NCBI RefSeq assembly: GCF_003019255.1
Contig: NZ_CP027846.1
Coordinates: forward strand, 1,364,001-1,428,000
Source of the DNA: Staphylococcus kloosii
Lineage (GTDB): Bacteria > Bacillota > Bacilli > Staphylococcales > Staphylococcaceae
DNA: 64,000 nt
Direction: 5' to 3'
Shown in pieces: positions 27,645-36,898 of this stretch (its first letter is position 1; each line of letters opens with the position of its first letter). The position numbers and the translations under genes were made by a program. The notes beneath the pieces are model-generated. The model made no database searches and was not told the origin of the DNA. It was given only the letters and a program-made list of their open reading frames with translations.

Positions 27645-27873
27645 TATGTTTATGCTCTTTTTTTAAAGGAACCGGATCAAAACCACTTTTGTGGAATGGA
27701 TGACATTTTAAAATACGTTTTAACCCTAACCATCCACCTTTAAATGGACCATAGACTTCTATTGCCTCTTTGGTATATGCTGAACAGGTAGGATAGAAAC
27801 GACATGTCGCTGGCGTTAATGGTGAGATGAATTTTTGATAAATATAAATAATAAATAATAAAACTTTTTTCAT
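27634..27873 (-). CDS. yidD: YidD: membrane protein insertion efficiency factor
   Basis: A 79-residue member of the YidD family: an N-terminal amphipathic helix (LLFIIYIYQKFIS) and the conserved Cys-rich core TCRFYPTCSAYTKEAI, then GWLGLKRILKCHPF. It helps YidC-dependent insertion of inner-membrane proteins. GGAGGT precedes the ATG on the minus strand. It converges on menC. Confidence 0.93.
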   Translation of the reverse strand: MKKVLLFIIYIYQKFISPLTPATCRFYPTCSAYTKEAIEVYGPFKGGWLGLKRILKCHPFHKSGFDPVPLKKEHKHTNK

Positions 27874-27931
27874 AATGTTACCTCCAATGGAGCTTTAAAC
27901 ATTAATATTTTAACATATTTTGAGGTGTCTG

Positions 27932-28408
27932 ATGACTATTAAGTATTTAGATAAAGATAATAACGAAGTATATCTTAACTATACAACAGATAAAGATGAG
28001 GCTAATGGTCAGCATGTATTGATTATACCGATATATAATAACAAATTATTATTTACTCAACATGATATTAGAGGTATAGAGTTTCCTGGTGGCAAAATTG
28101 AGGAAAATGAATCTTCGTTAGCTGCTGCGCAACGAGAATTAAATGAGGAAACAGGCGCAGTTGCGACAGAACTTCATTACATCGCTCAATATTATGTCGC
28201 TAGACAAAATTTACCTAGTTTTTATAAAGATGTATATGTTGCTAAAATTGACTATTTAGAAAATAAACAAGATTATTTAGAGACGAGTGGACCTAAATTT
28301 TTTAGTAAAGTTACAGATATACCTGAACAACAACGAAGTTTTTTAATAAAAGACACAACCATTTTAAACTGTTTAGAACGGGTGATCGAACTTGGATATT
28401 ATAAGTAA
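27932..28408 (+). CDS. ytkD: YtkD-like Nudix hydrolase
   Basis: A 158-residue Nudix protein. The Nudix box runs from FPGGKIEENESS to RELNEETG, with the full set of Glu ligands. Flanking blocks (TQHDIRGIEFPGG, YLETSGPKFF, FLIKDTTIL) follow Bacillus YtkD, a nucleoside triphosphate/RNA 5' pyrophosphohydrolase. ATG 27932 has GAGGTG upstream; the TTG at 27920 is rejected. It overlaps the next gene by 17 bases. Confidence 0.8.
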   Translation: MTIKYLDKDNNEVYLNYTTDKDEANGQHVLIIPIYNNKLLFTQHDIRGIEFPGGKIEENESSLAAAQRELNEETGAVATELHYIAQYYVARQNLPSFYKDVYVAKIDYLENKQDYLETSGPKFFSKVTDIPEQQRSFLIKDTTILNCLERVIELGYYK

Positions 28409-29186
28409 AAAACGTATGCCAATTGATGTAACGACGCATGTATTTGACGAAATAACTTATGAAGTTGATGGGTTACATGTTAAAGGACTTATGGCGACAC
28501 CTGCACATGAAGTTAAACGTATAGTGATGTATTTGCGCGGTGGAAAAGGACAAGTAGGTAAAGTAAGAGCTGCGCGTTTATTGCAATTTATTGATCCGAC
28601 TACTTTAGTCATTGCACCTTATTATCGAGGCAACAATGGAAGCGAAGGAAAAGATGATTTTTATGGTGATGATTTAAATGACGTAACACAGTTACTGTCA
28701 ATTTTGATTCATCATTATCCTCATGCGTTTGTGCATATGATTGGTTTTTCACGTGGAGGCTTACAAGGATTATTAACTTTTCAAGATTTACCTGTACATA
28801 GTTATATTATTTGGGGTGGCGTAACTGATATCCATTTAATGTATCAAGAACGTGTGGATTTAAGAGGTATGTTGCGTAGAATGGTAGGGCATCCGAAAAA
28901 AGATATTGAGGCTTATGATAAAAGGGATGCTATTAAGCATATAACTCAAGATGCGCCGCCAATATTAATTATACATGGTTATCAAGATCATCAAGTCGGC
29001 ATTCAACAAGCACAATTTTTAGCGCAATCTTTAACTGAAATTGGTGCTGTGCATCGGACACTATATCAACAAAGAGAAGGACATGTACCGAGACCCTTTG
29101 CATTATCAAAAGTATTAAAGCAACTTAAGCAATGGATGTTAGATATAGAAAATCAACAACTACAAGATAACTACAACGTGGAATAA
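28392..29186 (+). CDS. Alpha/beta hydrolase (prolyl oligopeptidase-like)
   Basis: A 264-residue alpha/beta hydrolase. Nucleophile Ser120 in GFSRGG, an oxyanion region LRGGKGQVG, the acid Asp in IIHGYQDHQV and His in REGHVPRPF make a complete triad. Similar to peptidase S9-like esterases. TTG start inside ytkD with GGGTGAT upstream; an ATG at 28416 is the alternative. Substrate unknown. Confidence 0.75.
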   Translation: MDIISKKRMPIDVTTHVFDEITYEVDGLHVKGLMATPAHEVKRIVMYLRGGKGQVGKVRAARLLQFIDPTTLVIAPYYRGNNGSEGKDDFYGDDLNDVTQLLSILIHHYPHAFVHMIGFSRGGLQGLLTFQDLPVHSYIIWGGVTDIHLMYQERVDLRGMLRRMVGHPKKDIEAYDKRDAIKHITQDAPPILIIHGYQDHQVGIQQAQFLAQSLTEIGAVHRTLYQQREGHVPRPFALSKVLKQLKQWMLDIENQQLQDNYNVE

Positions 29187-29203
29187 AATTTATATAATAT
29201 TAA

Positions 29204-29240
29204 AACAAGGCTATGCATAATGTCATAGCCTTGTTTTTTA
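29204..29240. terminator. Bidirectional terminator hydrolase/pckA
   Basis: Perfect 12-bp stem AACAAGGCTATG/CATAGCCTTGTT (29204-29235) with flanking A- and T-tracts. Confidence 0.9.
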
Positions 29241-29248
29241 CATAGATA

Positions 29249-30841
29249 TTACTTTTTAAAGCCGCCTTTTTCAGCAAGCTCAGCTGTCTCTTCACCGAAT
29301 TTTTCAAAGTTTTGGTTAAAACGTTCGATTAAATCGTTAGCTTGTTCTTTATAAGCTTCTTTATCGCTCCATGCGTTCATAGGATTTAAAAGTGTTTGAG
29401 GGACGCCTTCAATACTAACCGGAATATTTAAACCAAATGTTTCATCTGTCGCATATTCAGCTTCAGTTAATTCACCAGTAATAGCTTTGTTAACCATTTG
29501 ACGAGTATAAGATAAACTAATACGACGACCTACGCCGTATTTACCACCAGTCCAACCAGTATTAACTAAGTATACATCAACTTCATGTTTATCAATCAAT
29601 TCACCTAAGATGTCAGAATATACTTTCGCATCTAATGGTAAGAAAGGTGAGCCAAAACAAGTTGAGAACGATGGTTCAGGTTCTGTAATACCACGTTCAG
29701 TACCTGCAAGTTTAGCAGTGAAACCACTTAAGAAATGATACATCGCTTGGTCTTTAGTCAATTTAGAAATTGGAGGTAACACACCGAAAGCATCAGCAGT
29801 TAAGAATATAATCGTATTTGGATGTGCTGCTTTAGATGGTTTAACAATATTATCAATATGGTCTATTGGATAGGCAGCACGAGTATTTTCAGTATAGTAG
29901 TTATCATCGAAATCAATATCACCATCGTTATCAACTACTACATTTTCTAAAATAGTACCATATTTAATCGCGTCGTATATTTGAGGTTCTTTTTTCTTAG
30001 AAAGATTAATAGCTTTAGCGTAACATCCACCTTCAATATTAAAGATACCATTATCATTCCAACCGTGTTCGTCATCCCCAATTAATTTACGAGTAGGATC
30101 GGCAGATAAAGTTGTTTTACCTGTACCAGATAAACCAAAGAATAATGCTACGTCACCTTTTTCGCCTACATTGGCTGAACAATGCATACTCATAATATTA
30201 TCTTTAGGTAATAGGTAATTCATTACTGAAAAAATACCTTTTTTCATTTCACCAGCGTATTCAGTACCACCGATAAGGATAACTTTATGTTTGAATGAAG
30301 TAATAATAAATGTTTCAGAATTTGTACCATCAACAGCTGGATCTGCTTTAAATCTTGGTGCAGAAACAATTGTGAAATCAGCTTTGATTTCTTCAGCTTC
30401 TTCTTTGGAATCAGGTTTAATAAACATATTTTGTGCAAATAAGTTATGCCAAGATAATTCGTTGATAACAGATAGTTTTAATTGTGAATCTTCGTCACTA
30501 CCTGCGTAACCATTGAAAATGTACAATTCATCACGTTCGTTTAAATAATCTAAAACTTTGTTATATAGATTTAAAAATGTAGTTTCGTCAATAGGTTGAT
30601 TGATATTACCCCAATCAATATCATCTTTATAAGAAGGTTCAGTTACTATAAATTTATCTTTCGGTGAACGACCTGTATACTTCCCAGTTCGAGCATTAAT
30701 TGCACCAAGTTCAGTCAATTCACCTTCGTTGTTTTCCAACATCTTATAGTACAATTCGGTTGTTGATAATTGAAATAAAGAAGTTGTTTTTTTATAAATG
30801 TTTTCCAGTTTACTTGTGTAAGTATATGTATCTATCGCCAT
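29249..30841 (-). CDS. pckA: PckA: ATP-dependent phosphoenolpyruvate carboxykinase
   Basis: A 530-residue gluconeogenic enzyme making PEP from oxaloacetate and ATP. Seen: GRSPKDKF, the HCSANVG block, P-loop GLSGTGKTTLSADP, the metal-binding LIGDDEHGW and NTGWTGG. The start ATG at 30841 has GGAGGG seven bases upstream and gives the usual 530 residues; the longer frame adds 21 unlikely residues. A cre-like site lies 27-40 bases upstream, consistent with glucose repression by CcpA. Confidence 0.95.
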   Translation of the reverse strand: MAIDTYTYTSKLENIYKKTTSLFQLSTTELYYKMLENNEGELTELGAINARTGKYTGRSPKDKFIVTEPSYKDDIDWGNINQPIDETTFLNLYNKVLDYLNERDELYIFNGYAGSDEDSQLKLSVINELSWHNLFAQNMFIKPDSKEEAEEIKADFTIVSAPRFKADPAVDGTNSETFIITSFKHKVILIGGTEYAGEMKKGIFSVMNYLLPKDNIMSMHCSANVGEKGDVALFFGLSGTGKTTLSADPTRKLIGDDEHGWNDNGIFNIEGGCYAKAINLSKKKEPQIYDAIKYGTILENVVVDNDGDIDFDDNYYTENTRAAYPIDHIDNIVKPSKAAHPNTIIFLTADAFGVLPPISKLTKDQAMYHFLSGFTAKLAGTERGITEPEPSFSTCFGSPFLPLDAKVYSDILGELIDKHEVDVYLVNTGWTGGKYGVGRRISLSYTRQMVNKAITGELTEAEYATDETFGLNIPVSIEGVPQTLLNPMNAWSDKEAYKEQANDLIERFNQNFEKFGEETAELAEKGGFKK

Positions 30842-30867
30842 ACTTAATCCCTCCAACGCTATTTTTA

Positions 30868-30881
30868 TGTAAGCCTTTACA
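30868..30881. promoter_or_regulatory. cre-like site upstream of pckA
   Basis: TGTAAGCCTTTACA; read on the minus strand TGTAAAGGCTTACA it matches the catabolite-responsive element consensus except at one central base. CcpA repression of pckA is known in staphylococci and bacilli. Confidence 0.5.
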
Positions 30882-30951
30882 ATAAACGAGTATAACATAA
30901 TCACTATATTATGCCATAAAAATTATTATAAAATTTGGGATTTTGTAAAAT

Positions 30952-30979
30952 TGACATTACTATGCAGTTTAGGTAGTAT
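30952..30979 (+). promoter_or_regulatory. metK promoter
   Basis: TTGACA (30952-30957), 16-base spacer, TAGTAT (30974-30979), immediately before the SAM riboswitch. Confidence 0.65.
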
Positions 30980-30990
30980 AGTTACTAACG

Positions 30991-31168
30991 GATTCTCTTA
31001 TCCTGAGAGGCGGAGGGACATGGACCCAATGAAGCCCAGCAACCTCTTCTTTATACATTAAAGAAGGAAGGTGCCAAACCGTTTGCAGACAAATATCGTC
31101 TGAACGATAAGAGCGAATGGACGTATTGAGCCTTCTCTCTATTTTATAGTGATGAAGGCTCTTTTTTA
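30991..31168 (+). ncRNA. SAM-I (S-box) riboswitch of metK
   Basis: P1 pairs CTCTTATC (30995-31002) with GATAAGAG (31106-31113). The conserved core GAGGCGGAGGGACATGGACC, AAGCCCAGCAACC and GGTGCCAA are all present. An intrinsic terminator follows: GAGCCTTC (31128-31135) with GAAGGCTC (31154-31161) and T6. High SAM should fold the aptamer, allow the terminator and stop metK transcription. Confidence 0.95.
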
Positions 31169-31219
31169 TTAAGCTCACAAAAGAGAATTTTCGTAATTTA
31201 ATAACTAAAGGAGCAAATT

Positions 31220-32416
31220 ATGACATACAATAGAAGATTATTCACTTCAGAATCAGTTACAGAAGGACACCCAGATAAAATTGCGGACCAAGTATCTGAT
31301 GCAATTTTAGACGAAATATTAAAAGACGACCCAAATGCTAGGGTGGCTTGTGAGACAACAGTTACAACAGGTATGGCACTTATTTCAGGTGAAATTTCGA
31401 CTACGACTTACGTAGATATTCCAAAAGTAGTTCGTGAAACGATTAAAAACATTGGTTATACACGTGCGAAATATGGATATGACAGCCAAACTATGGCAGT
31501 GTTAACTGCTATTGATGAACAATCTGCAGACATTGCACAAGGAGTAGATACAGCTTTAGAATATAGAAATGATATTTCTGAAGAAGAAATTGAAGCTACA
31601 GGTGCTGGCGATCAAGGTTTAATGTTTGGTTATGCAACGAAAGAAACAGACACTTATATGCCATTACCAATTTTCTTATCTCATCAACTCGCTAAACGCT
31701 TATCTGATGTACGTAAAGATGACATCATTAAATATCTACGTCCTGATGGCAAAGTACAAGTTACGGTTGAGTATGATGAAAATGATCAACCTCACCGTAT
31801 CGATACCATTGTAGTATCAACACAACACGCTGATGACATAGAACTTTCTCAAATTCAAGATGATATTAAAGAACACGTTATTTATCCAACAGTTCCTAAA
31901 GAATTGTTAGATGAAAAAACGAAATTTTATATTAATCCAACTGGACGATTTGTTATAGGTGGACCTCAAGGCGATGCTGGTCTAACAGGTAGAAAAATTA
32001 TCGTAGATACATACGGTGGTTATGCACGTCATGGTGGGGGATGCTTTAGTGGTAAGGATCCTACAAAAGTAGATAGATCAGCAGCATATGCAGCAAGATA
32101 CGTTGCTAAAAATATTGTTGCGGCTGATTTAGCAGATAAATGTGAAGTACAACTTGCATATGCAATTGGTGTTGCTGAGCCAGTGTCTATTTCAATTGAT
32201 ACGTTTGGTACTGGGAAAGTAAGTGAAAGTGAATTAGTTGAAGCGGTAAGAACGCATTTTGACTTACGACCAGCAGGCATTATTAAAATGTTGGACTTAA
32301 AACAACCAATTTATAAACAAACAGCAGCTTATGGTCATTTTGGTCGTACTGATGTATTATTACCATGGGAAAAATTAGATAAAGTTAACCTCTTAAAAGA
32401 TGCAGTAAATGCATAA
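31220..32416 (+). CDS. metK: MetK: S-adenosylmethionine synthetase
   Basis: A 398-residue enzyme making SAM from methionine and ATP. Motifs: SVTEGHPDKIADQ, GAGDQGLMFGYA and the P-loop-like GGGCFSGKDPTKVDRS. AAGGAG lies upstream of the ATG. Transcription is governed by the preceding SAM riboswitch, a product feedback loop. Confidence 0.97.
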   Translation: MTYNRRLFTSESVTEGHPDKIADQVSDAILDEILKDDPNARVACETTVTTGMALISGEISTTTYVDIPKVVRETIKNIGYTRAKYGYDSQTMAVLTAIDEQSADIAQGVDTALEYRNDISEEEIEATGAGDQGLMFGYATKETDTYMPLPIFLSHQLAKRLSDVRKDDIIKYLRPDGKVQVTVEYDENDQPHRIDTIVVSTQHADDIELSQIQDDIKEHVIYPTVPKELLDEKTKFYINPTGRFVIGGPQGDAGLTGRKIIVDTYGGYARHGGGCFSGKDPTKVDRSAAYAARYVAKNIVAADLADKCEVQLAYAIGVAEPVSISIDTFGTGKVSESELVEAVRTHFDLRPAGIIKMLDLKQPIYKQTAAYGHFGRTDVLLPWEKLDKVNLLKDAVNA

Positions 32417-32509
32417 TCAAGTTGTTATAACTTTATTAGTATTTTTATCGAATGATTAAACAATTTTTATTATAATGGAGATAATGATATATAAAGGAGC
32501 GAAATTGTT

Positions 32510-33418
32510 ATGAATTCATTTGGACCAATTCAAATTGGTTTGATTGTAGCTATCGTAATAGCAATTATTTGTTTCATTCTATTTTTAATTGCTTTAAAAA
32601 GTAAGAAAAAAGCACAACAAAAAATAGAAGAACAATACCAATCAAAACAACAAAAATTGAGTGACGAACACGCAGAGGAATTAGAAAAAGAAAGAATTAA
32701 AAACAAAAAAACTGTGACGAAACAACAAGAAGAATATGAGGCAACAGTTAATTCTAAAGACAGAGAAATTGATGCATTAAAATTATTCTCTAAAAATCAT
32801 AGTGAATATGTGACTGATATGAGACTTATCGGTATACGTGAACGACTTGTAAACGAAAAACGAATTCGTCCTGAAGATATGCACATTATGGCTAATATCT
32901 TTTTACCAAGAAATGAATTTAATGATGCACAACGTATTAGTCATTTAGTATTAACACGTACAGGTTTATATCTTATAGATTCACAATTATTAAAAGGACA
33001 CGTATTTAGTGGTATTAGTGGTCAACAATTTGACGAACAACCAATGATGTCACAAGTGTTTGATACACTTGATTTAGACAAAAATGAACCACAAACATTA
33101 GTTTTAGACCAAAACGATGATAAAAGTTCATTATCATTTGTAAATTACTCAAACCATCTAGAAGCGGTTGAAAAGTTAGCTGGAGACTTACAACGTCAAT
33201 TAGATTTAAAATACACACCAACTACTATTCTATATTTCAATCCTAAGAATGAAGGTGCAGTAACAATATCTAATTATGCTCAATCTTCTAGTAGCAAAGT
33301 TTTAGTAGGCCCTGAACAACTTGATGAGTTCTTTAACAAATTTGTGTTCCACGGTAGAATTCAATACAATGTAGAAGATTTACAAAACATTATGGATAAA
33401 ATTGAATCATTTAATTAA
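32510..33418 (+). CDS. Membrane-anchored coiled-coil protein with NERD-like domain
   Basis: A 302-residue protein: one N-terminal membrane segment (residues about 9-28), a long Lys/Glu/Gln-rich coiled coil (30-95), then a soluble domain. The block RISHLVLTRTGLYLIDSQ looks like the core of NERD (nuclease-related) domains, where an E-x-K usually follows the hydrophobic strand; here it is D-S-Q, so nuclease activity is doubtful. AAGGAGCG precedes the ATG. It is followed by dispersed repeat copy 3. Function unknown. Confidence 0.6.
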   Translation: MNSFGPIQIGLIVAIVIAIICFILFLIALKSKKKAQQKIEEQYQSKQQKLSDEHAEELEKERIKNKKTVTKQQEEYEATVNSKDREIDALKLFSKNHSEYVTDMRLIGIRERLVNEKRIRPEDMHIMANIFLPRNEFNDAQRISHLVLTRTGLYLIDSQLLKGHVFSGISGQQFDEQPMMSQVFDTLDLDKNEPQTLVLDQNDDKSSLSFVNYSNHLEAVEKLAGDLQRQLDLKYTPTTILYFNPKNEGAVTISNYAQSSSSKVLVGPEQLDEFFNKFVFHGRIQYNVEDLQNIMDKIESFN

Positions 33419-33425
33419 TATTTTT

Positions 33426-33588
33426 GAGTCTGAGACATAATATTGTCTTCAGACTCTATTTTTTTGACAGTAGATGACTGAATTGAAAACGCGCTTGTAG
33501 CAAGTTGCTTTCAACTATAGTCATCTTTGCCGTAGCGGGGTTACAAAATCTTGTTTTAAAATTAAGGTTTATGTCCCGTTTCCATTTT
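33426..33588. repeat. Dispersed intergenic repeat, copy 3
   Basis: Same block order as the copies at 3158 and 4493: hairpin GAGTCTGAGACA/TGTCTTCAGACTC, then TAGATGACTGAATTGAAAAC, CATCTTTGCCGTAGCGGGG and a final GTCCCG. The hairpin has compensatory base changes against copy 1 (T-A pair here, T-G there) and is followed by a T-tract. Confidence 0.8.
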
Positions 33589-33662
33589 TTAAGCATTTTA
33601 ATATGATAATAAGACATAATTTATTATGATATGGTTAAGTTAACTTGGAAGGAGTTATTATA

Positions 33663-34499
33663 ATGCAAACAACTAAATTCTATAATGGAAATGAAATGCC
33701 AGTACTTGGTTTAGGAACATTTAGAGTTGAGAATAGCGATGAATGTAAAGAAGCGGTGAAACATGCCATCATAAGTGGTTACAGAAGTATAGATACAGCT
33801 ATGATTTACGAAAATGAGGCCAAAGTGGGAGAAGGTATTGCCGAAGGTCTAGCAGCTACTGGGTTAGACAGAAGTGAGTTATTTATTACCTCAAAATTAT
33901 GGTTAGCTGATTATGGACGTAATAACGTACAACAGGCGTATGAAACAAGCTTAAAAAAATTAGGCTTAGATTACTTAGATTTATATTTAATGCACTGGCC
34001 TGGTACAGATGAAGCATTAATGATAGACACTTGGAAAGGTATGGAAGATTTATACAAAGCTGATAAAGTGAAAAATATTGGTGTGAGTAACTTTACGCCT
34101 CAACATATGGAAGCACTATTAGCGCAAGTATCAATTAAACCGGTTATTAATCAAGTTGAATTCCATCCTTACTTAACTCAAAATGAATTAAGAAGATATT
34201 TAGAAGTTCAAGGTGTAGTAGCAGAATCTTGGTCACCATTAATGAATGCTCAAATTTTGGAAGATACATTAGTAAAAGAAATTGCATCAGAAGTAGGTAA
34301 AACACCAGCACAAGTTATTATTCGATGGAATATTCAAAACAATGTAGTTGTTATTCCTAAATCTGTGACTCCTTCAAGAATTGAAGAGAACTTAGCTGTC
34401 TTTGATTTTGAATTAACTGAGGAACAAATAACTAAATTAAACAACTTAAACGAAGATAAACGTATTGGTCCAGATCCAAACGAGTTCACAGGACAATAA
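33663..34499 (+). CDS. Aldo/keto reductase
   Basis: A 278-residue NADPH-dependent aldo/keto reductase of the 2,5-diketogluconate reductase type. The catalytic tetrad is seen as Asp and Tyr in SIDTAMIYENE, Lys in FITSKLW and His in LMHWPG; the NADP site VVIPKSVTPSRIEEN is present. ATG 33663 follows AAGGAG. Monocistronic, between repeat copy 3 and a terminator at 34512. Substrate unknown. Confidence 0.88.
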   Translation: MQTTKFYNGNEMPVLGLGTFRVENSDECKEAVKHAIISGYRSIDTAMIYENEAKVGEGIAEGLAATGLDRSELFITSKLWLADYGRNNVQQAYETSLKKLGLDYLDLYLMHWPGTDEALMIDTWKGMEDLYKADKVKNIGVSNFTPQHMEALLAQVSIKPVINQVEFHPYLTQNELRRYLEVQGVVAESWSPLMNAQILEDTLVKEIASEVGKTPAQVIIRWNIQNNVVVIPKSVTPSRIEENLAVFDFELTEEQITKLNNLNEDKRIGPDPNEFTGQ

Positions 34500-34511
34500 A
34501 ATATTATTGAT

Positions 34512-34567
34512 AAAAAAGCTAGTAACTATAACGTATAAAAATATACGTTATTAGGTTACTAGCTTTT
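34512..34567. terminator. Bidirectional terminator after the aldo/keto reductase and crcB
   Basis: Long stem AAAAAGCTAGTAAC...GTTACTAGCTTTTT with an inner ACGTATA/TATACGT arm. Confidence 0.85.
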
Positions 34568-34923
34568 TAAAATAACTTGTATCCTATTAAACATGCTGCG
34601 AAGCAACCACCGTATTGCAAAATTGAATAACTAATAAATAATGGTAAATTAGTTTTTGCTTCAATCATTTTTACTAATTCGGAAGCTAAAGTTGAAAAAG
34701 TAGTCAAACCACCTAATATACCTGTTACTAAAAATGGATTGATCCATGAAATATGTAAGGCATGTCCTAAAATAATGCCGATAGTGAAACTTCCAATTAT
34801 ATTTACGATAAAAGTTGCTATTGGAAACTGACTTGAAAACTTATTGACACATATTTCAGTTATGCCACCACGAATCATAGCACCAATACCGCCGCCTATA
34901 CAGACTAATAGTAAAGTTAACAT
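34567..34923 (-). CDS. crcB: CrcB/Fluc fluoride channel subunit 2
   Basis: A 118-residue fluoride channel protein with four membrane segments. Conserved blocks GGGIGAMIRGGI, ATFIVNIIGSF and the TTFSTLASE pore motif are present. Its ATG overlaps the stop of the upstream crcB gene by one base (TAATG), so the two subunits are co-expressed and probably form the antiparallel dual-topology heterodimer known from Gram-positive bacteria. Confidence 0.9.
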   Translation of the reverse strand: MLTLLLVCIGGGIGAMIRGGITEICVNKFSSQFPIATFIVNIIGSFTIGIILGHALHISWINPFLVTGILGGLTTFSTLASELVKMIEAKTNLPLFISYSILQYGGCFAACLIGYKLF

Positions 34924-35288
34924 TATAATTTACCTCCTATTTTAACGCCGATATAGCAGAAACAAATTCCTAGAATATAACTACTAATGCCATAAATAAA
35001 TAATGTAGCAATAGATTGTGCATTGAACATAGAAACTAATTCATATTGAAATGTAGAAAAAGTAGTTAATGCACCAACAAAACCTGTTGTAATACCTTTT
35101 TTTAGTTGTGGGTTGTTTCTGAAATATGTGACTGCGAGAGTCCCTAGAAAACCCATCAACAAAGCACCTACAAGGTTTGCTATAAAAGTTCCAATAGGTA
35201 AAGTAGTACTTTCGTTATTAATAAAAGATAATAAATACCTTAACAGCGCACCAATGGCACCGCCGAAAAAGATATATACGTATTGCAT
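34923..35288 (-). CDS. crcB: CrcB/Fluc fluoride channel subunit 1
   Basis: A 121-residue partner with four membrane segments: GGAIGALLRYLL, GTFIANLVGALLMG and TTFSTFQYE. ATG 35288 follows GGAGG; the longer frame adds five residues without a site. I see no fluoride riboswitch in the 60 bases before it; the terminator of the upstream membrane-protein gene occupies that space. Confidence 0.9.
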   Translation of the reverse strand: MQYVYIFFGGAIGALLRYLLSFINNESTTLPIGTFIANLVGALLMGFLGTLAVTYFRNNPQLKKGITTGFVGALTTFSTFQYELVSMFNAQSIATLFIYGISSYILGICFCYIGVKIGGKL

Positions 35289-35305
35289 TTTAAATACCTC
35301 CACTT

Positions 35306-35344
35306 AAAAATAAACACTACAAAAGCAAGTATACTTTTGTAGTG
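35306..35344 (-). terminator. Terminator between the membrane-protein gene and crcB
   Basis: Perfect 11-bp stem CACTACAAAAG (35315-35325) with CTTTTGTAGTG (35334-35344); T-rich tail on the minus strand. Confidence 0.8.
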
Positions 35345-35348
35345 CCCC

Positions 35349-35654
35349 TTAGAAAATAATGCCAAATGTCGTTAATGCAGCTATAATATGAATAATTATA
35401 ACGATTAATAATATATATGGCAGTAATTTGCTTAATTTATTTACCCAATCTGTTCTATCTTTTGAATGTTTTATTGCTTTATCTGCTAAAATAATTGCAA
35501 TAATCAATATAATAGCATTAATAATACTGCTAACGAAAATCAATTTGATCATTGAATTAAATAGTTGACCTAGAAGTGGGTCACGTGTATTGAAATAGAA
35601 ACTAATAATAATTAACACAGCAGATAAATAAAAATATAGTTTTGAACGTGCCAT
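35349..35654 (-). CDS. Small membrane protein, three segments
   Basis: A 101-residue protein with hydrophobic segments at about 6-22, 35-59 and 77-100 and a basic cytoplasmic loop (KAIKHSKDRTDWVNK). No family recognised. GGAGGT precedes the ATG and its own terminator follows, so it appears to be a separate transcription unit ahead of the crcB pair. Confidence 0.7.
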   Translation of the reverse strand: MARSKLYFYLSAVLIIISFYFNTRDPLLGQLFNSMIKLIFVSSIINAIILIIAIILADKAIKHSKDRTDWVNKLSKLLPYILLIVIIIHIIAALTTFGIIF

Positions 35655-35933
35655 ATTTACCTCCTACTATATATCATTAGATAATAATAACACATAAAAC
35701 TTAAAATTGAATAGTAATAATCATATACTAAACTACATAATAGAAGATTTGTTCAAATTATTTGTGGTGTATATAAGTAATAATAAACGATGAAATTGTA
35801 TTATAAATTTGATATTAGATAAGCAAAAAATTAGAATTTTAAGCTTATTAGTGGTATAAATAGGATGAATGGTTAGTAAACCGTTAGAGATAATTTATTA
35901 TTAAATTATCATTTTAGTCAGGAGGAATAAGTA

Positions 35934-36647
35934 ATGGCAAAATTAAATGTTGAAGTGTTTGCAGATGGTGCAGATATCGAACAAATGAAAGCAGCTTACA
36001 AAAATAAAGAGGTTGATGGTTTTACTACAAACCCAAGCTTAATGGCTAAAGCAGGCGTAACAGATTATAAAGCGTTCGCTGAAGAAGCTGTTAAAGAAAT
36101 TCCTGATGCTTCAATTTCTTTTGAAGTCTTTGCAGACGATTTAGAAACTATGGAAAAAGAAGCAGAAATCTTAAAACAATATGGTGATAATGTTTTTGTT
36201 AAAATTCCAGTTGTTAACACTAAAGGTGAATCAACTATTTCTTTAATTAAAAAATTATCAGCTGATAATGTACGTTTAAACGTTACTGCAGTTTATACTT
36301 TAGACCAAGTAAAAGAAATTACTGAAGCAGTAACTGAAGGTGTACCAACATATATTTCAGTATTCGCTGGACGTATCGCTGATACTGGTGTTGACCCAAT
36401 TCCAATGGTTAAAGAAGCTGTTGAAATTGCACACAGTAAAGCAGGCGTTAAATTACTATGGGCTAGCTGTAGAGAAGTAATCAATGTTATCCAAGCTGAC
36501 GAAGTTGGCGCTGACATTATCACTTGCCCTGGTGACGTTGTTAAAAAAGTAAACAATAACTTAGGTCGTGACATTAATGAACTTTCTGTTGATACAGTAG
36601 AAGGTTTTGCGAAAGATATAAAAGCTTCTGGATTATCGATCTTATAA
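35934..36647 (+). CDS. tal: Transaldolase (TalC/MipB type)
   Basis: A 237-residue transaldolase of the short family. The Schiff-base Lys is in NVFVKIPV; TTNPSLMAKAG, NVTAVYT and FAGRIADTG are typical. It links the pentose phosphate pathway to glycolysis. CAGGAGG precedes the ATG and a perfect terminator follows at 36755. Codon use (many GTT, GCT, GAA) looks like that of a well-expressed gene. Confidence 0.92.
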   Translation: MAKLNVEVFADGADIEQMKAAYKNKEVDGFTTNPSLMAKAGVTDYKAFAEEAVKEIPDASISFEVFADDLETMEKEAEILKQYGDNVFVKIPVVNTKGESTISLIKKLSADNVRLNVTAVYTLDQVKEITEAVTEGVPTYISVFAGRIADTGVDPIPMVKEAVEIAHSKAGVKLLWASCREVINVIQADEVGADIITCPGDVVKKVNNNLGRDINELSVDTVEGFAKDIKASGLSIL

Positions 36648-36754
36648 ACTAACTATCCTGTTTAAGTCTAGAACAGGGTTATTACATTAATAACTTTGAT
36701 GATTAGTTGATAAATTGAAATAATCAGTAGCTATAAACTACACAATAAAGATTT

Positions 36755-36785
36755 AGCGCTAACTTCAAAAGTTAGCGCTTTTTTA
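36755..36785 (+). terminator. Terminator of tal
   Basis: AGCGCTAAC (36755-36763), loop, GTTAGCGCT (36771-36779), then T6. Confidence 0.9.
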
Positions 36786-36898
36786 ATACATAAAAAGTAT
36801 CATGCAAGATTTTTATGATTGTTAAGATTGAATATTTAGTACATAATCATATATAAAAATATTTATTGTTCAAATTATTTTTAGTGGAGGGGATGAGA

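Noticed and set aside
30969..31178. 69-residue minus-strand frame over the metK leader
   Set aside because: It covers the SAM riboswitch; the RNA structure explains the sequence.
35289..35348. Fluoride riboswitch in front of the crcB pair
   Set aside because: The 60 bases contain only a binding site and the terminator of the previous gene; no crcB-motif pseudoknot is visible.
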